From Phytomonas francai (Eukaryota; Euglenozoa; Kinetoplastea; Trypanosomatida; Trypanosomatidae), in contig MJCC01000004.1 of the NCBI GenBank assembly GCA_001766655.1, forward strand, positions 439,006-503,005: a stretch of DNA of 64,000 nucleotides, read 5' to 3'. Below are positions 1 through 9,300 of the stretch, piece by piece; the first letter of the stretch is position 1; each line of letters starts with the position of its first letter. Made by a program: the position numbers and the translations under genes. The notes beneath the pieces are model-generated. The model saw only the letters and a program-made list of their open reading frames with translations. It ran no database searches and had not been told where the DNA came from.

Positions 1-1000
1 CATTTCGCTTCACACTCTGCACCAGGCCCTTCGAAATTGCAAAATTCAGGGATTCACTGAGGGACCGATCCTGATTTACCTGGGTATCATGTGGGGTCTC
101 TGCAGATCCCTCAATAGGACCTGCATCGGAGGAAACCAAACGACCCTGAGAAGTTGAGCCTGATGGACTAGAATTTGCCAAGGAGAAGCGGTGAGAAAGG
201 GAAGAAAGTTTCCTAATCGAACCATTCTCCTTACCGTGGGACCCAGCGAGATCGTGCCGTGGGTTCTTTTCTACTTTTTTTTGAGTCTTCGACTTTCGAT
301 TCCTTTTCAGCACCACGGTGCTGCCCTCACCACCGCGGGGAATGTGTCGTTGCCGTTGAACTAACGGGTGGGAGAAGGATTCGATCGGAGATTGGGAATC
401 CTCCATGCCGCCGGGAAGGTTCAATGCCGTGGAGGAAGTCGAGGGGACTTCTAAAATCCTTTGAGGTTCACTCGAGGAGTAGCCCTGCTTCTGGCCGCCT
501 GAACATCCGAAGGCGCCCTTCTCAAAGCTGGGGGAGCATAGCCCAGAGACTGCGCCATGCTTAGGGTCCAATTCGCCCGGCTTCTCACACCCCATTTTCC
601 CGCGGAGGATACTACGCAGAGGGGGCGTGCAGGCTTTATTCGACGCAAAGCTGTGGGTGGAGGAATCCCCAATGCATATAGCGCTCTTCGTTGGTGATGT
701 CACTGAGCAAGACAAGAGGGGGTCTGAAAACGCGGTCAAATACGGATGAGTGGAACCACACAATTGAGGAGGCATCTTGTCCAAACTGTAATAAACTGCC
801 TTATTCCCTTGAGAAGTCATCGATTCTTGTGTTGATCCAGCTTCCAAAGCAACTGCACATGAGACCATATGGGAAACACGGCGAGAAATACGTTTTGTTT
901 GGAACCTTGTTAAAGACTGTCGTTGAAGTTGTCCATGATGGGGTTCTCGTCGAGGTTTAATGTTACTGTAATTTCGACAAAGCTTCCATGTGTTTGACAT
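1..1000 (-). CDS. Unknown Ser-rich basic protein, 3' end outside window
   Basis: An open frame begins with ATG at 1000, directly preceded in frame by TAA, and runs without a stop to base 1, giving at least 333 residues. It is cut by the window edge, so length and C-terminus are unknown. The N-terminal 60 residues are rich in Arg, Gln and Lys; the rest is Ser/Gly/Pro-rich with a lysine-rich patch around residues 228-245, and looks mostly disordered. No domain is recognised. Several later in-frame ATGs exist; one, at 595, would give a protein starting MGCEK, which resembles an N-myristoylation/palmitoylation signal, but the frame upstream of it is equally open. It is downstream of the cyclin gene in the same transcription direction. 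Coding status rests on the long open frame and the gene order; function unknown. Confidence 0.7.
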   Translation of the reverse strand, partial: MSNTWKLCRNYSNIKPRREPHHGQLQRQSLTRFQTKRISRRVSHMVSCAVALEAGSTQESMTSQGNKAVYYSLDKMPPQLCGSTHPYLTAFSDPLLSCSVTSPTKSAICIGDSSTHSFASNKACTPPLRSILRGKMGCEKPGELDPKHGAVSGLCSPSFEKGAFGCSGGQKQGYSSSEPQRILEVPSTSSTALNLPGGMEDSQSPIESFSHPLVQRQRHIPRGGEGSTVVLKRNRKSKTQKKVEKNPRHDLAGSHGKENGSIRKLSSLSHRFSLANSSPSGSTSQGRLVSSDAGPIEGSAETPHDTQVNQDRSLSESLNFAISKGLVQSVKRN

Positions 1001-2353
1001 TTAAATTGATGCTTCCCTAGATTCTGGTATTGAAGCAGTGCCAAATAATTCAATTCTAATAAACGCCTCTTGCTTCACCTTTCCTCTAACTTGCAGATTT
1101 CCACTATCTCTACAATATATTTCTAGTTTATAACAGAAGATCTTTTGTTTACAAAATTGTTGCCCCTGTTTTCTACAAAATTCTGATCAAGTGAACTAAA
1201 CGAACCGCTATTTTACAGAACTCTCAAATAAAAATATAATAATAAGGCAAATATTTGAATAAAAGTTTTTTTTTCAAGAATTAAGGATTAAAAAGCCTTG
1301 AAAACTAACCTAAATATTTATTGAACAAAGAAAAAGTATGTTTTTGGGTAGAAAAAGTCTAAATCGCTTTCGTATGTATTTTTTGATAAACCTATTACAT
1401 TCATCCTCATTAAAAAAAAAAAAGGGAATATGAGAAGCTCTGTAAAACATGAATAACATAATCTACAGGGATCGAACCTGATGCTTTTACCTAACATATA
1501 CATTGTTTCGTGTTTATTGGTGAATAATATTAAAGAAAGATAGGGCTTATTCACTATCACTTAAACCTATTCTACTTATATACTTATGGGAAGAGGGGTG
1601 AAATACAAAAAGAGGGTATACTCCTGACAAAAATAAGTTTAATTTTCTAAAACGCATTGTTATTTAAACGCTTTTAAAACTTGACAAAAATAATCGTGCG
1701 CAGCCTCATTATTCTTACAACTTTGTTTTCAATACCTTTGAATTACAGACTCAGACCTACGTCATAAAAACAAGGGAACAAAAAAAAAACATTATGCCTT
1801 CATTGAGCTCTTACGATAGGTTTGCATTCAATTATATATTTACACCACATACACACGAAATAGGCTCCCAAAAGGCATAAATACTAATGCTAAATAAAGA
1901 TTATTTTCAATGTAGGAGCAATGTAGATCACGTACCTGTACGTTAGCTACAATGAGACCAAAACTTAATGTTTATAATAAATAATAAAGAATCTTATGAA
2001 GCGTAAGAGCGTAGGAAATGCCATTTAAGTAGAATGGAAAGATAAAAATTACGCTCTGTCGTTTGCCTTTGGGATCAGTAAGGGTATAGAAATCATAGAT
2101 TCCCAAAGCCTCCCCCCCCCACCACCACCCTATCCCACATTTGCCACCTTTGATGGGAAAAAAAAAAGAAGCACTTGATAAGCGATACACATTATCAGAA
2201 CTTTTTCCAAACAACAATATCAAAACATTTGAGCTCGGTTTGATTACTATTACTTTTTTTGGTGTCATTTCATGATGTGTAGAGACTAGATATATCGGCA
2301 TACATTAGAAGAAGTGACTGCGCGAGATATGCATCAAAGCAAATTAGAAAAGC

Positions 2354-2398
<45 letters not shown>

Positions 2399-2899
2399 CA
2401 TGCTTTTTCAAGAAGAAAGTTTCCCGCTCTTGTGCAAATATGCAATAAATGCACGTACTAATGCTAACGACCCAGGATTAGAAACTAGCGCTCATCATGT
2501 TTGTTTCTTATTCCATTACACATTTCCACACTTTTTACTCGTTCCATCTAAAATGCTTAGTTTATCTGGTAAGTTAATAGTATATATCTTTCAATTGCAG
2601 TTATTTTCCATATACACCGCGTTGTATGACGCTTTTCCCTTCTTAAAATAAATAGGTCCCCCATGGAAAAAATGAACAAGCATTCCTTCGGATAATTTAC
2701 ACTTTCCCAGTTATTTACTTTGCCTTATTGCTCATCACGGGAGTTAGAGCAGCAAAATTCTTGATTTTCCCCTCAAAGCATATTTACTATCCATATGGCA
2801 TAAACATTTGCCATGTAGCTGCTATTATTTTTATTATTAATTCCTATGTGCGTGAAAGTCCATTTACTTATACCTCTGAAGAGGTCCCCAATTACTCGT
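1001..2899. other. Intergenic spacer with TA microsatellite
   Basis: AT-rich spacer between the cyclin gene and the left-edge gene, containing the 3' UTR of one and the 5' leader of the other. It holds many short A and T runs, a C/A-rich run near 2105-2127 and a TA repeat near 2355-2399. Short open frames here have no protein-like composition. I see no gene. Confidence 0.6.
2355..2399. repeat. TA dinucleotide microsatellite, palindromic
   Basis: An almost uninterrupted (TA)n run of about 45 bases, broken once by TG. Its flanks read CATG on the left and CATG on the right, so the whole element could fold into a hairpin on either strand. Confidence 0.9.
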
Positions 2900-5494
2900 T
2901 TAATCTTTATAATGTCTGTCGACGTACGCGTCCGGTTTTGGTCTCTTTTTCCCAGCATTTCCCTGTGTATGCTTTTGGCGCGCACCGAGGCCGTAGTTCA
3001 CATTACCGCTGTTTCTGCTACCGTGATTGGGGATCCCTCTGAGCGGGGCGGTAGGGAAACACGCGATAGCGTTCGGGGCTCGTTCCGGATAGGCTTGAGA
3101 TTCCACCCCGTGATTCGCACTGCGGTGGGAGTACTTTGTAGATCCAAATGTCGAAGACCCGTCCTCGGAATGGTGGCTCGGGTCGCTCTTCTGGCAGGCC
3201 ACAAAATTGGAGCAACGCATATGGCTACTGGTATTTCCTTCTAGACAATTGGCGGCTCGACTTCCGTCTTGAGGCTTGCCGTATTTGGATTCAGATGCTG
3301 GGAAATTGGACGAGAGCGGCTGCTTTCGCTGGAATGGGAAGGTCTCCTCGTTCAGCGAGGGGTTACGCCAATTCGAGCACCGCATGTGGGGAACATTAGC
3401 ACCCTCGTCGATGGAGCTGGCCGTCGTCATCGATGAAGGAGGCTCCACGACGATGCTGCCGGCTGCCTGGGCCTTTTGCTGGAACTTCTGGCGGCTGCTG
3501 ACGTAGTAGTAGGGCTGGGCGTTAACGTTGATGCCGCTCCCGGGGGTCGTAGACTGCCGGGTGGAGGGCAGAGGGTTGTTCGCCGTGGGGGCCATCCCCA
3601 CGAACTCCTGCACGCGGTCGACGATGCCGAACATAGCTGATGAGGCATTCGTAGCGGTTGTGCAGCGCTGGCTACCTTGATTGTGGAGGTTGACCGTGGT
3701 GGATTGCGGTTCACTCGCATCGCCCGGTGTGGTGGAGGAGTAGACCTGTTCATTCTTGGTGTCGAGAGCGATCGGCGACAGCCAACACGACTTCTCCTTC
3801 GCGTTGCGCTGCAAAGACCTCTCCATATCCTCCTCCCGGTATCGCCTCCACCTCGCCCCCTCCGCATTCCGGTCCCTCTCCTCGATGATCGACTGTTGGT
3901 GTTTCCTTCGAAGAGCGTTTTCGGCGAGCTCTTTCAGCCAGGGTTCTACACGTGTTTTCCAATGATGGCGCCGGTAGGCACCTAACGCACGCGCGTACGC
4001 CGCAGCTTGGGGGTCATCCTGTGTTTTCGGGCGCTCGGGAGATCCCTCTGCGGACTCTGGGTTATGGGTTGGCGTATCAACTTGGTCGTCTTGCAGGTTG
4101 AAAGCATTAGCCTCGTGCGGGAAGGAGGCCTGAAAGGCAGCGACCTCCTCTCGAGTTGGCTCCCGTATGAGTTCAGCTAAAATTCTGCACATCTCAACAT
4201 ACTCAACCTCAGAGATGTACATTTCCCAATTCATCTTTTCGAGGAAAATTAACTCTAACTTGCACATCTCACTAGCCCGAATCCCGCCTATTTTGCCGTA
4301 GTACGCGTTATTAAAGTAGATGTCGTCTCGTATCTTGATGCCGAGCACAATCCCGGTGATGAGCAAACGGTGTGCGTTGTAGACGGTGATCCGGTGGCCG
4401 CTGTGAAAGCTGTACTTCAGAAGCAGCATAAAGCCGAACAGCAGGGCCTCCGCGGTGCAGTTGCAGTACCGCACGACCCGATCCACGTACGCCTTCACCG
4501 ACATCGGCGGCAGGCAGTGGGAGTGAAAGTCGCTGGAGGGGATCGGGCCGCCCTCGTTGAGGCCGCACATGTAGGTCACAAACCGCGTGATGCCGAGGTG
4601 CGCGAACTGCAGCTCCGTCAGCCGGAGCTCGGCCGCCAGAGAGGAGGACGAGCACGCGGTCGAGGCCGGGGGGGGGGCGTCGCCGGCCCCGGGGGCCTGC
4701 CCGCCCGCCGGCGGCCCCTCCCCCCGCGCCTCGCGCGCGGCCCCCGCGGTTCGCCGCTCCGCCGGCGGCGCGGTCGGGGAGTGCGCGGCGGCCCGCTCCA
4801 GCGGCGTGTGCGGGCCGAAGCGCTCCGCGCGGCCGCCCGCGAGGTGTCGCAGCGCCGGCCGCGAGCGCGGCGTCGGCGAGACGGGCTTCGGCGGCTCGGC
4901 GGGGCCGCCGTTGCGGGGGCCCGGCGCGTCGAGCGCGCGGCCGCCCTTTTCCGCGGCCGCCGCCTCCCTCTCCCGCCGCGCCTTGCCCTGCCGCTCGGCC
5001 TCCTCGTCGGCCGCCCGCCGCAGCAGGAAGTCGGCCTGCGCGATCGCGACGGATTTGGCCCCCCCCGGCGAGGCCTGCAGCGCCACGGCCTCCTGCGTCG
5101 GCAGGATCGAGACCTGCTCGCTTGAATTCGATCCGCTCTGGTTCACGGAGCCGGAGCCCGGGGTGGAGCTCGTCGAGGACCCCGTCGCGGTGTTGGTGGA
5201 GGTCAGCACGGTGTGGTCACAGGTGCTGGTGGACGGGTGGAAGCCGTAGGGATTGCTTAGCGGGAACAGCGGGGGGATCCCGGACGAATGCTGTGCCAGG
5301 CGCGATGCTTGAAACCGGTTCAAAGGGGCCTGTAGGCAAGCAGGCGGTGAGGGATGAGAGCTGGTATTCATATCCATACTCATGCACACCTTGCCCCTCA
5401 ACTCGATCCTGGGGGTGTCAAAGGATTGAAAGATGGGTTCGGGAACTTTTAGAAGCGAATTTGCCTGCGAGGGTGGCTCGACTAACTTATGCAT
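2900..5494 (-). CDS. Large cyclin (PHO80/CYC2-like cyclin box)
   Basis: 864 residues. A cyclin box of the PHO80-like type occupies about residues 325-440: a helix with the pattern YVDRVVRYCNCTAEALL, then HRLLITGIVLGIK, the conserved Asp-Asp and Tyr-Asn region, and a C-terminal helix ending LEKMNWEMYIS. Family knowledge says such cyclins bind and activate CDK-related kinases; in kinetoplastids PHO80-like cyclins act in cell-cycle control. It is far longer than a typical PHO80 cyclin (about 200-300 residues). Residues 150-290 are an Ala/Arg/Pro-rich segment encoded by very GC-rich DNA (about 4640-5140), and residues 450-864 are a low-complexity tail with two HMRCSN copies. A tract of pyrimidines ending in AG lies upstream of the ATG. 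A CDK gene sits 53 kb away in the same array; a partnership is only conjecture. Confidence 0.88.
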   Translation of the reverse strand: MHKLVEPPSQANSLLKVPEPIFQSFDTPRIELRGKVCMSMDMNTSSHPSPPACLQAPLNRFQASRLAQHSSGIPPLFPLSNPYGFHPSTSTCDHTVLTSTNTATGSSTSSTPGSGSVNQSGSNSSEQVSILPTQEAVALQASPGGAKSVAIAQADFLLRRAADEEAERQGKARREREAAAAEKGGRALDAPGPRNGGPAEPPKPVSPTPRSRPALRHLAGGRAERFGPHTPLERAAAHSPTAPPAERRTAGAAREARGEGPPAGGQAPGAGDAPPPASTACSSSSLAAELRLTELQFAHLGITRFVTYMCGLNEGGPIPSSDFHSHCLPPMSVKAYVDRVVRYCNCTAEALLFGFMLLLKYSFHSGHRITVYNAHRLLITGIVLGIKIRDDIYFNNAYYGKIGGIRASEMCKLELIFLEKMNWEMYISEVEYVEMCRILAELIREPTREEVAAFQASFPHEANAFNLQDDQVDTPTHNPESAEGSPERPKTQDDPQAAAYARALGAYRRHHWKTRVEPWLKELAENALRRKHQQSIIEERDRNAEGARWRRYREEDMERSLQRNAKEKSCWLSPIALDTKNEQVYSSTTPGDASEPQSTTVNLHNQGSQRCTTATNASSAMFGIVDRVQEFVGMAPTANNPLPSTRQSTTPGSGINVNAQPYYYVSSRQKFQQKAQAAGSIVVEPPSSMTTASSIDEGANVPHMRCSNWRNPSLNEETFPFQRKQPLSSNFPASESKYGKPQDGSRAANCLEGNTSSHMRCSNFVACQKSDPSHHSEDGSSTFGSTKYSHRSANHGVESQAYPERAPNAIACFPTAPLRGIPNHGSRNSGNVNYGLGARQKHTQGNAGKKRPKPDAYVDRHYKD

Positions 5495-6325
5495 TAAGTT
5501 CCTTTGTCAACTCCAAATCTCTTAAGGATTTGAAATAAGAAAATCGAAAAAACAAATGAATGAAAATAATAGGAAAAAAAACCTGGTTTATTCTAGCTAC
5601 ACTAGTTTGACACTGTTGAGAAAGGGGGGGGGGGGAGAGGGGAAAGGTAAGCAGGTGCTCTCAAGAAGTAGGAAATACATCGTTTTTATACGCATTCAAC
5701 TATACGAGTATGTCCTTCCGTTGATTTTTTATCCCAGCAATGCGTTCTACCCCTCACTCTCCTTCCTTTCCTGGCCCCCATATATATAATACGTGTGTGT
5801 GGAAGGAAAAAGGATAAAATCAGTAGCCTCAAGTCTGTACTATTGGTATATATATATTTGAAAACATTTATTCCACCTCTGTTGGAGGACACGATTCCTA
5901 CTCTAGGATTGTACCTTCCTCGATGTTGGATCTTTGTTAGACTTAAATACAGGAACAAACTTCTAGTAGGTCATTTTAGACCCATATCTAAAGGGCTGAC
6001 TGGAGTCACCAAAGATAAATGCCAACGCTCGCAGTCTGCTAATTATATGCACAGAAAGCAATTTAGTCAGGCAAACGGAACCTTTCGTGATATAAAAAAA
6101 TACACTGTATAACATACGCTCAGCTAACCTGTGAGCATTTTTTCCTAGGGAAAAGACTCCAGCCTTATCTATTTCTATCACACATCATAGTTTTTTTTTT
6201 TACAATAAGTATGTTTTAGTTTGTCCTAGTGAAAGCTCACTTCAAGACAAATAGAAATCAAAAAGAGTAAAAAAGGTGCGGAAAGATGATGGAAAAGAGA
6301 GGTGTCAACACATTTTTCCTTATTT
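5495..6325. other. Intergenic spacer
   Basis: AT-rich spacer between the 1685-residue protein gene and the cyclin gene. Apart from the polypyrimidine tract at 5613-5646 and a T run near 6191-6201, nothing gene-like is visible. Confidence 0.6.
5613..5646 (-). promoter_or_regulatory. Probable trans-splice acceptor tract for the cyclin mRNA
   Basis: On the minus strand this is a nearly pure C/T run of about 28 bases followed by CAACAG, about 120 bases before the cyclin ATG. This is the arrangement that specifies spliced-leader addition in kinetoplastids. The exact AG (bases 5614-5613) is inferred. Confidence 0.65.
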
Positions 6326-9300
6326 TTAACTCTCTTCGGGCCTTAAGAAGATGGGCTTCGGTCTTGAAAGTCTCTCTACGGACTGCCTTTGCTCCTTTGC
6401 GGCTGCCCCAGTACGCACCTCTTTTAGGACAATATACGGGCGACGGTAATCATCGAGGTAGAGTTCCTGAATCAGGCGACGCCCCGCCCCCCTTTCAGAG
6501 GCCACCGGGGCCGTGTCTCCCGCGCTCATCATCCGCGGCGTCTCGCTGCCCTCCGACTCGGTTGGGGTGGACAGCGTCAGGATGCGCTGCGCCACAGGTC
6601 GCCCGGGAAGCTCTGACAGGCCTCTGCGAACGCTCGGCGCGCGAGCCCACGGCGACGGCTGCTCGGGGTTCTTCACCTTTATGGTGGAGTACGCCTCGTA
6701 GGGCATCCCGTTTGGCACATTCACAATCACCCGCCGAACTCTATCACGGGCATTAGTCGGGTTTTTCCCCCACGTGGAGATGGAGTTCTCGTGCGGGCTT
6801 TGATGTGCAGCTGAGGTAGTGCGCGCAACTCGCGATCCGGGCATGGTTTTAAAATGAATGGTAGGGATGTGCGGGCGCAGCCCGCTGTCATCCACAGACC
6901 CCATCCCCCCATTATTCAGTCGGTTGTGTGAACGCGCAGAAAGATGACCCCCTCGCGAGACGCTGCCCTTCGCCAAGTCTTCAGATGTGATGGGTTTGAA
7001 TTCCCTGCGCATGTCGATCAATGGGATGTCAGCGTACTGGGAAGCCTTAGCAGCCAGCCCCTTGTCCATACTGCTGTCAGCTTTACTAGCTTCCACACTC
7101 GCAGAACCCTTCAGATGCAGAACAGAAGACAGCACTTCGTCCACCCATTCAGAACAGATTGTGCCTCTAGCCTGTGCGAAGTTGTCTTTCCTACGATTAG
7201 GCCGTGACGCAATACGAGAAAATGGGTCATGCTGAACATTTGCAGATGCCATGGGAGTCGCTCGAACGTCAGGAACCGACGCCGAGCGTTTCTTAGAGCC
7301 TGTAATGCCTTCCTTGCGCATATCTGTCCTTGCTGCAGCACTCAAGAAGGAATTTCTATTTGGAGTTGCTCTACTACCGCCTTGATGTTCGTGTTCTCTT
7401 AGGTCTTGCTCTGGTAAAGCCGTGGAACTTCCTTGGGACCTGATTCTGGCCTTGGCTATTTCTAACGGGTGGGTAAAGCTATTAATAGCCTCTGTAGTGC
7501 TACGCTGCCTTAGCAAGGATTTTGCTGCCGCATCCAGATACCCCTTTTGGGAACGCCCAGATGAATGCAACGAAGCGGTGAAAGATTTTCCACGCAATGG
7601 AACCTGTCGCGTTGCGGCGTCATTCCCCATAGGTTTCTTAGTTAGGTCATCGCTGCTATCATAATCGGCGACGTTGTGCTCACCAGATGGCCTTCTATTT
7701 TGAGGATGAGAATAGGAGTCATTATCCGCAGCGCTGCACACCTTTCCCAGGTGTAACTGAGAGGAATGGGGGTTCATTTCACAATTTATATCTTGGAATT
7801 TCTTCTTCTCCCTGTCACTGCTATAGTTACGCAAAGGTTGGGCTCTATCGTGCGCGCTTGTCTTCCTAAACGATACACCCCCGACACTCCAGGCTCGCTT
7901 CATTGTGTTAGTTGGCGTGTAATCGTCACTATGTTTCGGCCGTCGATACTGAGCAGATCTTTCTCTTCCTAGGTCAGCAGGATATTCACCCTTACGGGGA
8001 TACAAAGAATTTTTTCTAGAGCTTTCAGGAAATATGGAAGCATGTTTTGTGTACCCTTCACCCTTCAAGTGGGTCCTCGCCTTACCGTATGCATTATAGC
8101 CAAAATTACTGGTCCTTCGGCCACTCAATTTTGAATCGGTGTTTGAGGTGTAAACCTTCTCCTGTGTTTGACCTGAGGCTTTTCTCAGGAACGCATCAAG
8201 GGCTTTGCCCGCGTCCATAATAAGATCAGGGGCAATACCCCCCCTGCCGAGGTGCTTAGCGTCCGTCAATGGACTTGTAACGGGTGTTTCGCAGTTATTG
8301 TCGGCTAAAGGGTCGGGTGAGATCAACAAACGTGCGCGCCGCGCACTTGTGCAGTAAGGATGTGATAAATCGCGGTTTACCTGAGGTGGGCTTCCGTCAA
8401 CACGGGAAGAACCTCTACACATCTTCGAGTCGGGTGGGTAAAGCCGATCTGAATCCATCGAGGGCCATCGCTTCTGAGGGGGCAAGTCCAAAAAGCGCAC
8501 GGGGGACGCACTACCTACGCCCGCGTCCGCACGCCTCAGTGCAGAATTTTGACAAAGCGGATCAAACTGCGCGGCGAGCACCGCAGCCTGACCCTGGTTT
8601 CGCATAATTTCCCGGACATCCCCGTCTTTGAGGACGTCACGCATAGTACCATGAAAGTCTCCCTCATGATCTATCGAAGCATCATGAGGTGATGAGGAAT
8701 GCCGCAAACGACGCTGGACGTAAGGACTGTACCCCACGCGCTCGTAGAACCCGCCACCAATATTGATGTAGCCGAGAGGTCGACGCAGCGGCGAAGGCGG
8801 AGCAAAGCCGTTCGAAACGGTCGCCCTTATACCACAACGCCAGGGAGCTCGCGTTGAGCCATCCCTTTGTGATGTTTCCTTCCGCTGCGGCCGGTTACCG
8901 TGTTCCGACCAACGTAAATGCGGCGTATTGCCTCTTGGTTCCCAATCGCTGTTGCCATCATCATTATCATCACTTCCCGTATAGTTGACCCGATGTCTCT
9001 GTTGGCTGGGGGTACGACCCCAAATCTTAGGACTGGTATCGCGGCTGTTGGGTGGTGTTTTACCTTTTCTATGAACGCGGCCGCGACTCTGACGATGAGC
9101 ATCTTTTCTATCATCAAGCTCTCTTAACATATGATAAAGATGATACAAATCGCTGGTTTTGAAGTTCGACAGAGGCGATGGCCGCCTACAACGCGGAACC
9201 TTTTCCTTTCTATCTTTATCGCTTGGCAAAGTTGTGGAAGAGACAAGCTCATCGGTATCTAGGTCATCGGAATTTTCACTCAATGTTCTGGTACTTTCTG

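Noticed and set aside
1462..1482. Reverse-strand match to a tRNA B box (GGTTCGATCC)
   Set aside because: No A box, no matching acceptor stem and no cloverleaf could be drawn from the bases upstream; only the B box fits.
4370..5249. Plus-strand open frames of 220-251 codons over the cyclin gene
   Set aside because: They are Arg/Gly-rich mirrors of the GC-rich cyclin segment; the minus-strand frame holds the cyclin box.
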